Assembly (NCBI RefSeq): GCF_006385175.1
Contig: NZ_VFIY01000006.1
Coordinates: forward strand, 186,001 to 250,000
Length of the DNA stretch: 64,000 bases
Source: Emcibacter nanhaiensis
Lineage (GTDB): Bacteria; Pseudomonadota; Alphaproteobacteria; Sphingomonadales; Emcibacteraceae
Direction: 5' to 3'
Part shown: positions 9,831 through 19,932 of the stretch, in pieces
Layout of the letters: every line of letters begins with the position of its first letter
Numbering within the stretch: the first letter of the stretch is position 1
Translations under genes and position numbers: made by a program
The notes under the pieces: generated by a model
Seen by the model: the letters and a program-made list of their open reading frames with translations, nothing else
The model's database searches: none
What the model was told of the DNA's origin: nothing

Positions 9831-10955
9831 ATGGCAAATAGTTCTTTCCATTCCGCAAAAAACAGGAAAATCCGGGTGCTGATCGTGGACGATTCAGCGA
9901 CCGTGCGTCAATGCCTCAGCGAGATTATTGCCAGCGACCCCAATCTGGAGGTCATGGCAACCGCGTCGGACCCTTATGTGGCAGCGGAGCGTATCCGGAA
10001 AGAAATTCCTGACGTTATGTTCCTCGATATTCAGATGCCGCGCATGGACGGCCTGACGTTTTTGCGCAAGATCATGGCGCAACGGCCCATTCCTGTTGTG
10101 ATCTGTTCGACATTGACTGAAGAGGGGTCAGCAGCCTTTCTGCAGGCTCTGGAAGCCGGGGCGGTTGATGTCATTACCAAGCCCCGTGTCGATACGGCTC
10201 ATGCCCTGAGTGAAAGCCGGACCATGATTTGTGATGTGGCGCATGCTGCTGCTCAGGCGCGACTGCCGCGACACCGACGGGCGCTGGAACCGGTCAAGGT
10301 TGAGCCCAAGCTGACTGCCGACGCCATTCTGCCGTCCAGCCGCTTTCGCCGGACAGCAACAGCCGTTAGCAATCAGATTGTCTGTATCGGCGCGTCCACA
10401 GGCGGAACCGAAGCCCTGCGCGTCATTCTGACGGCGCTGCCCGCCAACTGTCCGGGCATCGTTGTCGTCCAGCATATGCCCGAGAAATTCACTGCAGCGT
10501 TTGCCAAACGTCTCGACGGCATATGCGCCGTAAGGGTCAAGGAAGCCGAGACCGGGGATTTAATCCTGCCCGGACAAGTGCTGATCGCCCCCGGCAACCA
10601 GCACATGCTTATCGAACGAGTGGGGGGGAATTTCCGGTCTGTCATCAAGGGAGGACCGCAAGTTTCGAGACACCGTCCTTCTGTTGATGTGCTTTTCCGC
10701 TCTGCCGCACAACAGGCCGGGCCCAATGCGTTGGGCATTCTCCTGACCGGGATGGGAGATGATGGTGCCAATGGTCTTCTGGAGATGAAAACGGCCGGTG
10801 CACAGACGGTGGCTCAGGATGAAGAAAGCTGCGTCGTTTTCGGTATGCCTAAGGAAGCGATCGAGCGGGGGGCGGCCGATAGAGTTGTCGGACTCGACCG
10901 GATTGCCCATGTGATTATGGGAGCCGCCGTCGGGCAGTCAGGATGCGCGTCATGA
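9831..10955 (+). CDS. cheB: CheB protein-glutamate methylesterase/deamidase
   Basis: A 374-residue response-regulator esterase. The receiver domain has acidic Asp20-Asp21 (LIVDDSA) and phosphoacceptor Asp66 (MFLDIQMP). A linker of about 50 residues leads to the CheB esterase with nucleophile Ser in [11 protein letters not shown], His in VVQHMPEKF and Asp in [11 protein letters not shown]. The open frame reaches back to 9753, but that ATG lies inside cheR. ATG 9831 gives a clean receiver N-terminus and lies 22 bases after the cheR stop, so I chose it. Confidence 0.95.
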   Translation: MANSSFHSAKNRKIRVLIVDDSATVRQCLSEIIASDPNLEVMATASDPYVAAERIRKEIPDVMFLDIQMPRMDGLTFLRKIMAQRPIPVVICSTLTEEGSAAFLQALEAGAVDVITKPRVDTAHALSESRTMICDVAHAAAQARLPRHRRALEPVKVEPKLTADAILPSSRFRRTATAVSNQIVCIGASTGGTEALRVILTALPANCPGIVVVQHMPEKFTAAFAKRLDGICAVRVKEAETGDLILPGQVLIAPGNQHMLIERVGGNFRSVIKGGPQVSRHRPSVDVLFRSAAQQAGPNALGILLTGMGDDGANGLLEMKTAGAQTVAQDEESCVVFGMPKEAIERGAADRVVGLDRIAHVIMGAAVGQSGCAS

Positions 10956-12712
10956 TGCCAGCTGCCATTCCAGATACGTCTTTCCAGCCTTTGTCTGCCG
11001 GCGTGCAGGAAACCTGCACAAAGATTGAGGAGCGGCTTGCAGCCTCCCGGTCTGTCATTGAACAGGATTTCTCGGATATGGGAGCCAGGCTCGCCGACAG
11101 TGCGCGACTGTTGAACGAGATTTCGGCAACCCACGCCAACACGGCGGCTACCCTGGAAAGCGAGGAGTTCAAGCGGGCCATATCCCAACTCAGGGGAATC
11201 CGCGACAAAATACTCGAAATGATCCAGCCGGTGGCAGACAGCCACGATTACCTGGGGCATCTGGCAAATATGGCTGCAGCCATCTCCAAGCCCATTTCAA
11301 ACCTGTGCAGGACTGTCAAGACAATCGGAATCGTCGCTGTCAACGCCCGGATTTCGGCGGCAAGCCTGAATGCCGGTAAAGAAGACTTCGAAGTTTTCAC
11401 CATGGGCATGACAAAGCTGGCTCTGAGCGCGGCAGACGCGGTCCAGGCGCTTTCGACATCATATGATGAAATGAGCAGCAGCCTGGCAATGGCCCGTACC
11501 GCCAATGCCGACCTCTCTGCCCGACAAAGCAGCAGCGTGAATCAGATACTGACCCGGCTCAACAGTCATCTGGAGGTGCTTGAGGAACAAAACGCCCGCG
11601 CCGCTACTAAATCTGTCGAATATGCGCAACTCCTTCGCCAAATAACCAGTCGCATCGGCGCTGCTGTTTCCGCACTTCAGATCGGCGACACCACACGCCA
11701 GCGGATTGAGCATGTAGAGCAGGCCCTGGCCACGTTGCGTACACATGAGAATGACAGTCATGATGGCGGCGGGCAGGAGGCGATTATCGCTGTGGTATGC
11801 AGTCTGCAGGTTGAGCAACTGGAGGATGCGGTTTCTGAATATGATGGCCGGATCGCTGACCTTATTGCGACCTTGCGGGCGCTGACCAGTGATGCCTCGG
11901 TTCTGGTTCGGGAAAGTGATAATAGCGCCGACAGTCTGCTGTCCTCCGGCGGGACGGCTCTCGCTGATCTGGTGGACGACCTGCATCGTCTTCATGCTTT
12001 GTTTGCGGAGGTCCGGGACACCAGGGCAGGCCTGGCAGATGTTGCCGAAAAGGTCATGCGAACCTTTTCCGTCATGACCACCCATATCGATGCCGTCCAC
12101 AAGATTGAAGAAGACATGCGGCTGGTCAGCCTGAATACAACAATCCAGTGCGGACGACTGGGGACGGAAGGGCGCACCTTGAGCGTCATTGCCCAGGAGT
12201 TGCACGGCTTGACAGGGGAAACGGTGACCGCCGCCAGCGCCATTATGGAAATTCTTGCTGATGCGGATGGCATGATCAAAGAAACAGTGGCAGAAGAGGA
12301 AGGCTCTGAAGGGCTTGATCTTGAGACGGTGGAGACAGAGGCGTCATCTGCCACGGAGGTGCTTGAAGCCATCGTAAGCCGTACCCATGAAGCCGTAACC
12401 AATGTGGGACGTCAGGCACCGCATGCAATCGGCCTGATTGAGGAGACGGTAAATAGTGTGATTTTGCGTCAGGAGCTCAGCGGGAACTGGCGCTGGGCAA
12501 AAGGCGAACTTGAGGCGTTGTCCGCAACAAATATCGAGTGGGCGGGTACTCCTGCCGCGCTTAACCTCCTGTCAGAGTTACGCGCTCGCTATACGATGGA
12601 TAGCGAGCGGAATGTCCATGATCGTCTGCTGGGGGAACCCTCCGACGTGGCATCTGGTGACCCGGGGAATGCTACCGCCCTGGAAATTGATGTGGAAGAC
12701 TTGTTATTTTGA
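10952..12712 (+). CDS. Unassigned soluble coiled-coil protein with two degenerate MCP-tip motifs
   Basis: A 586-residue, almost entirely helical protein without signal peptide or membrane segments. Two stretches resemble the hairpin tip of chemoreceptors. One is at about residues 125-165 ([18 protein letters not shown]). The better one is at about 388-428 ([20 protein letters not shown], then [15 protein letters not shown]), which follows the receptor pattern LNxxIxxxRxGxxGRxxxVIAxE. Between them is [15 protein letters not shown]. Neither has the exact canonical tip. As the last gene of the operon, overlapping the cheB stop in an ATGA junction (the reason for choosing 10952 over 10943), it is probably a chemosensory component: a cytoplasmic receptor, scaffold or phosphatase. 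No named function is justified. Confidence 0.75.
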   Translation: MMPAAIPDTSFQPLSAGVQETCTKIEERLAASRSVIEQDFSDMGARLADSARLLNEISATHANTAATLESEEFKRAISQLRGIRDKILEMIQPVADSHDYLGHLANMAAAISKPISNLCRTVKTIGIVAVNARISAASLNAGKEDFEVFTMGMTKLALSAADAVQALSTSYDEMSSSLAMARTANADLSARQSSSVNQILTRLNSHLEVLEEQNARAATKSVEYAQLLRQITSRIGAAVSALQIGDTTRQRIEHVEQALATLRTHENDSHDGGGQEAIIAVVCSLQVEQLEDAVSEYDGRIADLIATLRALTSDASVLVRESDNSADSLLSSGGTALADLVDDLHRLHALFAEVRDTRAGLADVAEKVMRTFSVMTTHIDAVHKIEEDMRLVSLNTTIQCGRLGTEGRTLSVIAQELHGLTGETVTAASAIMEILADADGMIKETVAEEEGSEGLDLETVETEASSATEVLEAIVSRTHEAVTNVGRQAPHAIGLIEETVNSVILRQELSGNWRWAKGELEALSATNIEWAGTPAALNLLSELRARYTMDSERNVHDRLLGEPSDVASGDPGNATALEIDVEDLLF

Positions 12713-12929
12713 AAAAGATGATTATATAACACTATATAAATGTACTAATTATATATAATAAAACAGATATTTATATAATAAATTAGAATAATTCTATCAT
12801 TTATGCTTTCTGCCGTGACGTGATTTTTGCGCAGGTAATCCGGATGAAAAGCGGCATTTAATACCCCGGACTGATTGGAGTCTGACTTCATCCCAAGAGC
12901 AATATTCAATTGTTGTAAGTTGCGAACTT
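12713..12929. other. AT-rich spacer after the chemotaxis operon
   Basis: 217 bases, with a very AT-rich stretch at about 12720-12805 made of TATATAA-like runs. It must hold the 3' end of the che transcript and the promoter of the AraC gene. I see no convincing intrinsic terminator and no clear operator. Confidence 0.4.
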
Positions 12930-13958
12930 ATGGAAATTTTGAACAATATTTTGTCTAGCTCCAGCAGCTCCTTACCCTTCTATGGGCCACCTGAGCAGGG
13001 CGGGCAGGGAGTAGAGACTGTTCGATCTTTTTTTCATTCTTATATTCCCTGTTTGACGATAGACACATTGCAGCCACAAAAGCAGTTCACCTGGCGGGTT
13101 GACCGGGCTGCGACCGATAGCGTCGGTACCTGGAGATCGCGCTACAGCCATGATTGCGCTGCGCGGATGGAATGTGAGGAAGATATGCTTTTCATACTCT
13201 TTCCTCTGGTTGGGGCTGTTGAACTGGTTTCCGGGGGGCGTGAAACTGCTGTCGCAACACCGGGAAAAGCGTCTCTGATTTCAGTGAAGAACGTGGAGGA
13301 AGTCAGACTATATAGCAAAGAGGCTTACGCCCATGTGTCGCTCCAGTTTAATGCCGGCATGGTTTCCCGGACGCTGAATTCGATGTTTGGTCAGGGCTCG
13401 TTGAGCCAACTTGCCCTTGAGCCCAACGTCGATCTGTCTTTGCCTGCCGGACAAACCCTCAAGTCGCTGGCTGAAACAATTGTATCAGGCATGTACGGAG
13501 CCGGCGTGGTCAGGAAGTCGGCCCAGATGAGTGAGCTACTGGCGGACTCGATGTTACGCTTGATATTCGAGAATGTTCCTCACAGACTTAGCGGCAAATT
13601 GGAAAACAATGCCGCCGGCATTGCGCCGCGTCATGTGAAGGCAGCAATGGACTTTATGCAAGCCAATCTGCACTCCCCGCTGAGCGTTAGCGATATTGCG
13701 CAGCAGGTTGGCGTGAGCGTACGGTCATTGCAGGAGGGCTTTCGCAGGTTTATGGACATAACGCCAACAAGTTACCTGTGTCAGATCAGGCTGGAAGCGG
13801 TTCATGCGGAATTGTCGTCGGCTGAAAACAGGCTTCCAATTTACGAAGTTGCAACGAAATGGGGGTTTTCCCATCTCGGTCGGTTTTCCGCTCTTTATCG
13901 CAAGACATACGGCCGGCTTCCGTCGGAGACTATCAGTCAGGCCCACCGCTCTGCTTGA
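12930..13958 (+). CDS. AraC-family transcriptional regulator
   Basis: A 342-residue regulator. The N-terminal half (about 40-215) fits the AraC-binding-like sensor domain found in regulators of aromatic and oxygenase genes. The C-terminal 100 residues carry two helix-turn-helix units: SPLSVSDIAQQVGVSVRSLQ near 250-269, and the second ending with the family signature region VATKWGFSHLGRFSALYRK near 308-326. It stands alone between the che and efflux operons, so its target is not evident. The start at 12930 is an ATG; an internal ATG at about residue 59 is a less likely alternative. Confidence 0.9.
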   Translation: MEILNNILSSSSSSLPFYGPPEQGGQGVETVRSFFHSYIPCLTIDTLQPQKQFTWRVDRAATDSVGTWRSRYSHDCAARMECEEDMLFILFPLVGAVELVSGGRETAVATPGKASLISVKNVEEVRLYSKEAYAHVSLQFNAGMVSRTLNSMFGQGSLSQLALEPNVDLSLPAGQTLKSLAETIVSGMYGAGVVRKSAQMSELLADSMLRLIFENVPHRLSGKLENNAAGIAPRHVKAAMDFMQANLHSPLSVSDIAQQVGVSVRSLQEGFRRFMDITPTSYLCQIRLEAVHAELSSAENRLPIYEVATKWGFSHLGRFSALYRKTYGRLPSETISQAHRSA

Positions 13959-14013
13959 CCTGAATAGGTTTGTTCCCCTGTAGCAGGAGATTGGCAGCAA
14001 AGGGCTGCATAGA

Positions 14014-14038
14014 GTGCGCCTGCGGCGCGCAATTTTTT
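14014..14038 (+). terminator. Probable intrinsic terminator after the AraC gene
   Basis: GTGCGCC-TGC-GGCGCGC forms a seven-pair stem (one G-U pair) with a three-base loop, followed after two bases by TTTTTT. It lies 55 bases after the AraC stop and ahead of the efflux operon, so it probably separates the two transcripts. Confidence 0.6.
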
Positions 14039-14169
14039 ATCTAACCTGCTGTTTTTTGCTGACATTCCGGTGCCTCCCGGCGGCACTATTTCTCATCATG
14101 TTTGTCATTTTCCAAAAAATAGATGTAGATTTTCAGTTTCGTTTCAGCTTGGTCTGTTAGGGAAGGCTC

Positions 14170-15447
14170 ATGGTTTATCGGAGCACTAACATGCAGTTGA
14201 ATCTGAAACTTATTGGCGCGGCTTTCTGGTTTCTGCTTCTTATGGGGCCGGGTGCGGCTTTTGCTGAAGAGCATGAAGGCGAGCATGTCAAACTGGTCCC
14301 GGACCAGGCCCTTTCACTGGGTGAGGTAATTGACCGGGCTGCAGAGCTGGCCCCGGATCGTTTTATGGTCGACGCCCGGAACAAGACCGGCAAGGCCTAT
14401 GGTCGCAAGGCGTCGAGCTTCTTTGCCGGCGCCCCCGAAATATCCGTGCATCACCAGAATGATTTCCTGATCTCGGACCAGGGGCTTCGGGAATGGGAGG
14501 GCCGGCTGGATCTTCCCATCTGGATGCCGGGGGAAAAACGGGCCTGGAAAGACCGGGCCCGGGCGGCAGGGTCTGAGGCGGATGCCTTTCGCAACCAGCT
14601 GGTCTGGGCTGTCGCCGGCGAAGTCCGCGACCTGGTCTGGCAGGTGAAGCTTGCCGAAGCCTCGCTTGACGAGAGCCGGGCAGCACTGGAGACAGCGGAA
14701 AAGCTTCTGGACGATGTGGAAAAACGCATCAGGGCCGGCGACCTTCCCAAGAACACTGTTCTCCTCGCCCGCCAGGAACTGGCCGGCCGCCGCATCGCCA
14801 TCAAGGGTGCGGAACGGGACTATGTGGACAGTGCCATGATGTACAAGACTTATACCGGCCTCGACCGGATCCCAACCAATATTGCCGAACAGAGACAGGA
14901 AGTCGAGGATGACTATGCCGTCCCGCCGGTGATCTATGCCCGGCGACAGATGGACTATTACCAGGCGGAATATGACAGCGAGCGGGCAAGCTGGTCCAGT
15001 TCACCCACCATTACCGTGGGCGTGAAACGGGAGCGCGGCGGTTATGACGACCGTTCCATCGATTCCGTCAGCTTCGGGCTGACGGTCCCCCTGGGGAGTG
15101 CGACTCATTCGGCCCCGCGCCGGGCCGAGGCAGCTGAGAAGCTGGCCAACGCCGAGCGTGAACTGGCCATGGCCATGCGGGAACAAAAACTTGCCCTGCA
15201 TGAAGCGGAACATGAACTGGAAGTGTGCCTGATCCAACAGGAGATCACTGACGAACATTTCCGCATGGCTTCCGAAAACCTGCGTCTTGCCGAGCGGGCC
15301 TTCGAGCTTGGCGAGAGCGACCTCATGGACCTGCTCAGGGTCCGGGAACAATATTTTCAGTCCTCCGGTGTTCACAGCCGACAGAAACTGCAATGCAGTC
15401 TCGGCGTGGCCCGCTATAATCAGACCAAGGGGATTCTTCCGCAATGA
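14170..15447 (+). CDS. TolC-like outer-membrane factor of a metal efflux system
   Basis: A 425-residue outer-membrane efflux protein of the CzcC/CusC type. The N-terminus is a signal peptide (hydrophobic core FWFLLLMGPGAAFA) followed by a His/Glu-rich EEHEGEHVK. The rest shows the two TolC-type helical repeats, with coiled-coil segments around residues 120-215 and 310-400. It forms the exit duct for the adaptor and pump encoded directly downstream (4-base overlap with the adaptor). ATG 14170 has AGGGAAGG in front; ATG 14191 is an in-frame alternative that gives a more compact signal peptide. Confidence 0.85.
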   Translation: MVYRSTNMQLNLKLIGAAFWFLLLMGPGAAFAEEHEGEHVKLVPDQALSLGEVIDRAAELAPDRFMVDARNKTGKAYGRKASSFFAGAPEISVHHQNDFLISDQGLREWEGRLDLPIWMPGEKRAWKDRARAAGSEADAFRNQLVWAVAGEVRDLVWQVKLAEASLDESRAALETAEKLLDDVEKRIRAGDLPKNTVLLARQELAGRRIAIKGAERDYVDSAMMYKTYTGLDRIPTNIAEQRQEVEDDYAVPPVIYARRQMDYYQAEYDSERASWSSSPTITVGVKRERGGYDDRSIDSVSFGLTVPLGSATHSAPRRAEAAEKLANAERELAMAMREQKLALHEAEHELEVCLIQQEITDEHFRMASENLRLAERAFELGESDLMDLLRVREQYFQSSGVHSRQKLQCSLGVARYNQTKGILPQ

Positions 15448-16544
15448 TCAGACTGTTGAGTATCGCCACCGTTGCCGCAGCACTGGCTTACAATCCTGTA
15501 ATGGCCGAGGAGACTATCTCACTCGATCATGCGCGATTGAAACCGCTCGGTATTGAAACCGCAACACCCGAACCGGTCGACACCACCTGGAGTATAGCCT
15601 GGCCGGCAAAAGTGGTCATTCCCAATAACCGCATTGAAATCGTCACTTCGCTTTATCCGGGGCTGGTCAAGGCCCTGCATGTGGCAGAAGGCGACCGGGT
15701 AGCAGCCGGCGATAAGCTGGCAGATATTGCGAGCCCCGCTTTCCTCGAGGCCCAACAGGATTATCTGGATGCCCTGGCGGCGCTGGAGATGGAGCGTAAA
15801 AATTTCGCCCGGGACAAGATGCTGCTTGAGGAAGGCATTATTTCTGAAAAACGCTTTCAGGCGGCCAGGGTTTCCCTGAGCCAGGCGGAAAACGGTTATG
15901 CCCGGCAAAAGCAGGCGCTGCTGTTCGCCGGCATGGATGCCGCCCGGGTGGCAGAACTGGACCGGACGCGCCGGATTAGTCCGACACTGGAGCTCAGGAC
16001 CTCGCTTGACGGGACCGTACTTGAACAGATGGTGCGCACGGGCGAGCCTGTTGACGAGGCGACCGCTCTTTACAGTATCGGCCGCACCGATGTGCTGTGG
16101 CTGGAAATTCATGTCCCCGTCAGCCGTATGGGGCGGGTCAGTACGGGTGCCCGGGCGCGGCTTGAGGACACGGATGTGGAGGGCAAGGTGATTTCCATCG
16201 GCCGAATGATCCATGACGAGGACCAGGGTGTGCTGGTCAGGGCCTCTGTCACGGAAAAGACGGACAGATTGCTTCCCGGCCAGTTTGTGACCGTCAAGCT
16301 GGAACAGAAATTTTCCAACGGCAATGGCTACCGGGTGCCGCGGCAGGCGATTTTCCGGGATGCTGAGGGGGCCTATCTGTTTCGCCAGATCAGTGGCGGC
16401 TTTGCCCTGCTGCCGGTCGACATCATAGCCGAAGAGCAGGATGCTGTGGTGATCCGGGCGGATATTGCCAAGGGTGATCGCGTGGCTGTCAGCGGCATCA
16501 GCGTGCTTAAGGGGATCTGGCAGGGTCTGGGGAGCGACGAATAA
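15444..16544 (+). CDS. RND periplasmic adaptor (CzcB/CusB-type)
   Basis: A 366-residue membrane-fusion protein with an N-terminal signal sequence (AAALAYNPVMA). Order: a barrel-sandwich half with AEGDRVAAGDKLADIASPAF near residues 77-96; a helical hairpin about 98-165; the second lipoyl half (GTVLEQMVRTGEPVDEAT near 188-205); a beta-barrel with LLPGQFVTVKLE; and a membrane-proximal domain. It bridges the pump and the outer-membrane duct. It overlaps the upstream gene by 4 bases and the pump gene by 1 base. No methionine-rich metal-binding N-terminal tail like that of E. coli CusB is visible. Confidence 0.9.
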   Translation: MIRLLSIATVAAALAYNPVMAEETISLDHARLKPLGIETATPEPVDTTWSIAWPAKVVIPNNRIEIVTSLYPGLVKALHVAEGDRVAAGDKLADIASPAFLEAQQDYLDALAALEMERKNFARDKMLLEEGIISEKRFQAARVSLSQAENGYARQKQALLFAGMDAARVAELDRTRRISPTLELRTSLDGTVLEQMVRTGEPVDEATALYSIGRTDVLWLEIHVPVSRMGRVSTGARARLEDTDVEGKVISIGRMIHDEDQGVLVRASVTEKTDRLLPGQFVTVKLEQKFSNGNGYRVPRQAIFRDAEGAYLFRQISGGFALLPVDIIAEEQDAVVIRADIAKGDRVAVSGISVLKGIWQGLGSDE

Positions 16545-19500
16545 TGCTGAAAAAGCTGATACAGTTTTCCCTGACCCAGCGCCTGATGATTTTGCTGGTC
16601 AGTTTGTTGCTGGTCGGTGGCGGCTGGTCGGCGTTCCGGGCCACGCCCATTGACGCCTTTCCGGATGTCTCCACCACCCAGGTCAAGATCATCCTCAAAG
16701 CCCCGGGCATGACACCCGAGGAAGTGGAATCCCGCATTACCGCCCCGGTGGAGGTGGAAATGCTGGGACTGCCCAACCAGAGCATTCTGCGCTCGATCAC
16801 CAAATATGCCCTGACCGACATTACCATCGATTTTGAGGAAGGGACCGATATTTACTGGGCCCGGCAGCAGGTGTCCGAACGCCTTGGCGCCATTATGGAG
16901 GACCTGCCCGACGGGGTGAGCGGCGGTATCGCGCCCATGACCACGCCGCTGGGCGAAATGTTCATGTTCAGCATTGAAGGTGACGGCATGAGCCTGATGG
17001 AAAAACGCTCCCTGCTGGACTGGGTGATCCGCCCGGCGCTGCGGACAGTACCCGGGGTGGCCGACGTCAATGCCCTTGGCGGTCTGGTGCGCAGTTTCGA
17101 GGTGGTGCCGGACAACAAGGCACTGTCGGCCCATCGTATTCCCCTGTCCGACCTGATTGACGCGCTGGAGCGCAACAATCGCAACGACGGCGCAGGGCGT
17201 CTGGACGAAGGGGAAGAAGTGCTTCTCGTCCGGACCGGCGGCAGCATCAACACCCTGGAAGATGTGGAAAATATCGTGGTCAAGGCTCATGCCACCGAAC
17301 CGATCCGGGTGCGGGATCTGGCGACGGTCCAATTGGGCGCCATAACCCGTTACGGCGGCGTCACCGCCAACGGCACGGGAGAAACTGTGGAAGGGCTGGT
17401 GCTGGGTCTGAGGGGCGCCAATGCCCAGGATGTGGTGGAAGGGGCGCGGGAGCGGCTTGCCGCCATCGAACCGAGCCTGCCGGAAGGCGTGAGCCTCAAT
17501 ATCTTTTACGATCGCGGCAAGCTGATCGACAAGGCCATCACCTCCGTCTCCAAGGCGCTGATGGAAGCCATCGTTCTGGTGCTGATCCTGCTGGTGGTGT
17601 TTCTGGGGGATCTGAGGGCAGCACTTACCGTGGCCCTGATCCTGCCACTGGCGGCACTGGCGACCTTTATCCTGATGAACCGGTTCGGCATGTCGGCCAA
17701 CCTGATGAGCCTCGGCGGACTGGCCATTGCCATCGGCATGCTGGTGGATGCGGCCGTGGTGGTGGTGGAGAATATCGTGACCCACCTGAGCCATAAAAAG
17801 GATGGTCGGCAGCCGCGCCTGCATATCATTTACCGGGCGGTGAGCGAAGTCTCCCTGCCGATGGCGTCGGGGATTTTCATCATTATCATTGTGTTCCTGC
17901 CGCTGTTGTCCCTGCAGGGACTGGAAGGGAAACTGTTCGTACCGGTGGCGCTGACCATTGTCTCCGCCCTGTCGGCTTCCCTGATCCTGTCTCTGACGGT
18001 GATTCCGGTGATTGCCTCCTTCCTGTCCTTCAAGACGGAGCATGAGGAAACCTGGCTGGTGCGCAAGCTGCAGAAAGGCTACAAGCCTCTGCTGGCCTGG
18101 GCGCTGGAAAATACCAAATCTGTTGCCGTCATCTCGGCGGCGCTGCTGCTTGCCGCGGCAGTGACCTATACCCAGGTCGGCAAGACCTTCATGCCGGTGA
18201 TGGACGAGGGCGATATCATCCTGCAGGCGGAAAAACTGCCCTCGATCTCCCTTGAGCAATCGCTGGAAATTGACGTCCTGACGCAAAGGAAACTGATGGC
18301 GGAAGTGCCGGAAGTGATCGGCTATGTCTCCCGCGCCGGCTCGGATGAACTCGGTCTTGATCCGATGGGATTGAACGAAACAGACGGCTTTCTGGTCCTC
18401 AAGCCGCGGGAGGAATGGAGTGTCGACAGCAAGGATGAGCTGATTGAAAAGATCCAGGAAGTGATCAAGGACATTCCCGGCGTCGGCTTCAACTTTACCC
18501 AGCCGATTGACATGCGGGTGTCGGAAATGCTGACCGGGGTGCGCGGCGATATTGCCATCAAGATCTTCGGCGAGGACCAGGACCAGCTCAACCGGATCGG
18601 CGAACAGATTGTGGGCCTGATGAACGGCATCGACGGCGCCGGCAATATTTACAAGCCGGCCAATGACGGCGCCCAGTATCTGCAACTGACCGTCGACCGG
18701 CTGGCGGCAGGACGGCTGGGGCTTAATGTGGATGACCTGACCCGGGCGCTCCGGGCCCAGGTCGAGGGCATCACCATCGGCACGGTCTACGAAGGCGCCC
18801 GGCGTACACCGTTGCTGGTGCGCGGGGCCGCTGATCTGCGCGACAATCCGGCCCGCTTCAGCAACCTGACTTTGCCATTGCCCGACGGCCGCAACATCCC
18901 GCTCACCCAGGTGGCAAAGATCGAGCGTATCGAAGGACCGGTATCGATCAAGCGCGAAAAGGGCTCCCGTATGGTGGTGGTGATCGGCAATGTGAAGGGC
19001 CGCGACCTGGTTGGCTTTGTTGACGAGGCCAAACAGCTTGTGGCGGAAAGACTGTCACTGCCGAGCGGCTATTATCTGGAATGGGGCGGGCAGTTTGAAA
19101 ACCAGCAGCGCGCCTCCAAGCGACTGGCGCTGGTGGTGCCGGTGGCGCTCGGCCTGATCTTCCTGCTGCTGTTTTCCACCTTCCGCTCGGTGCGCCAGGC
19201 CTTGCTGGTGCTCAGCAATATTCCCTTTGCCGTGACCGGCGGCATTATCGCCCTGTGGCTCAGTGGTGAATATCTGTCGGTGCCGGCGTCGGTGGGCTTT
19301 ATCGCCCTGCTGGGGATTGCGGTGCTCAACGGGGTGGTGATGGTGACTTATTTCAATCAGCTTAAGGAGATGGGCCGGAGCATGCATGAGATCATCACCG
19401 AGGGCGCCAGCCGCCGTCTGCGTCCCGTGTTGATGACGGCCAGTATTGCCGCTTTCGGGCTGGTGCCGCTCTTGCTGGCTACCGGCCCCGGTTCGGAAAT

Positions 19501-19618
19501 CCAGCGCCCGCTGGCGATAGTGGTGATCGGCGGGCTGTTTACTTCAACCCTGCTGACGCTGGTGCTGTTGCCGATCCTTTATCGTCGATTTGCCTTTGCC
19601 GAAACCAAGGGAGTCTAA
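16544..19618 (+). CDS. Heavy-metal efflux RND pump (CzcA/CusA family)
   Basis: A 1024-residue proton-driven inner-membrane transporter with the usual twelve membrane segments and two large periplasmic loops. Seen: TM1 about 12-30; the HME-RND N-terminal pattern TPIDAFPDVSTTQVKI near 30-45; the TM4 region AIAIGMLVDAAVVVVEN near 396-412; and DELGLDPMGLNETD in the second porter half. The TM4 segment lacks the DFG of Czc-type zinc/cobalt pumps and is nearer the AIGxxVDAA pattern of copper/silver pumps. I treat this as a hint, not proof. Length is standard. Confidence 0.93.
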   Translation: MLKKLIQFSLTQRLMILLVSLLLVGGGWSAFRATPIDAFPDVSTTQVKIILKAPGMTPEEVESRITAPVEVEMLGLPNQSILRSITKYALTDITIDFEEGTDIYWARQQVSERLGAIMEDLPDGVSGGIAPMTTPLGEMFMFSIEGDGMSLMEKRSLLDWVIRPALRTVPGVADVNALGGLVRSFEVVPDNKALSAHRIPLSDLIDALERNNRNDGAGRLDEGEEVLLVRTGGSINTLEDVENIVVKAHATEPIRVRDLATVQLGAITRYGGVTANGTGETVEGLVLGLRGANAQDVVEGARERLAAIEPSLPEGVSLNIFYDRGKLIDKAITSVSKALMEAIVLVLILLVVFLGDLRAALTVALILPLAALATFILMNRFGMSANLMSLGGLAIAIGMLVDAAVVVVENIVTHLSHKKDGRQPRLHIIYRAVSEVSLPMASGIFIIIIVFLPLLSLQGLEGKLFVPVALTIVSALSASLILSLTVIPVIASFLSFKTEHEETWLVRKLQKGYKPLLAWALENTKSVAVISAALLLAAAVTYTQVGKTFMPVMDEGDIILQAEKLPSISLEQSLEIDVLTQRKLMAEVPEVIGYVSRAGSDELGLDPMGLNETDGFLVLKPREEWSVDSKDELIEKIQEVIKDIPGVGFNFTQPIDMRVSEMLTGVRGDIAIKIFGEDQDQLNRIGEQIVGLMNGIDGAGNIYKPANDGAQYLQLTVDRLAAGRLGLNVDDLTRALRAQVEGITIGTVYEGARRTPLLVRGAADLRDNPARFSNLTLPLPDGRNIPLTQVAKIERIEGPVSIKREKGSRMVVVIGNVKGRDLVGFVDEAKQLVAERLSLPSGYYLEWGGQFENQQRASKRLALVVPVALGLIFLLLFSTFRSVRQALLVLSNIPFAVTGGIIALWLSGEYLSVPASVGFIALLGIAVLNGVVMVTYFNQLKEMGRSMHEIITEGASRRLRPVLMTASIAAFGLVPLLLATGPGSEIQRPLAIVVIGGLFTSTLLTLVLLPILYRRFAFAETKGV

Positions 19619-19620
19619 TA

Positions 19621-19932
19621 ATGTCTCTTTGCCTTCTGACTGTCATCACACCCGTAACGCTTGAGGATACATTTGTCGACTGGCTCATGGACCACTCACA
19701 AATTGACGGTTTTACCAGCATACCGGTCTCGGGCCACGGCGCGTCAGAAAGCCGGATGACACTGGCGGAAAGGGTTTCGGCCCGGTCGCGTCGGGTCATG
19801 TTCCAGCTCCATCTCGAGCAGGCGGCGGCGGAGCAGGTGCTTGCCGACATTAAGAGCGGCTTTGCAGGCACCGACCTGCATTACGTGCTGTCCCCGATAC
19901 TGGAGGCGGGTCATCTTGAACAGAATGATTAG
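19621..19932 (+). CDS. DUF3240-family small protein of the efflux operon
   Basis: A 103-residue soluble protein of ferredoxin-like (PII-like) appearance: alternating strands and helices, with FVDWLMDHSQIDGFTSIPVS near residues 19-38 and LHLEQAAAEQVLADIKSGFA near 61-80. Members of DUF3240 are regularly found beside HME-RND pumps; a regulatory or metal-binding role has been suggested by that association only. It starts 2 bases after the pump stop, and its final codons overlap the next start. Confidence 0.75.
   Translation: MSLCLLTVITPVTLEDTFVDWLMDHSQIDGFTSIPVSGHGASESRMTLAERVSARSRRVMFQLHLEQAAAEQVLADIKSGFAGTDLHYVLSPILEAGHLEQND

Noticed and set aside
16373-18685. Long open frame (770 codons) on the minus strand opposite the metal pump gene
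   Set aside because: It lies wholly antisense to a clearly conserved RND pump, is rich in His, Gln and Arg as expected for a shadow of GC-biased codons, and shows no domain.
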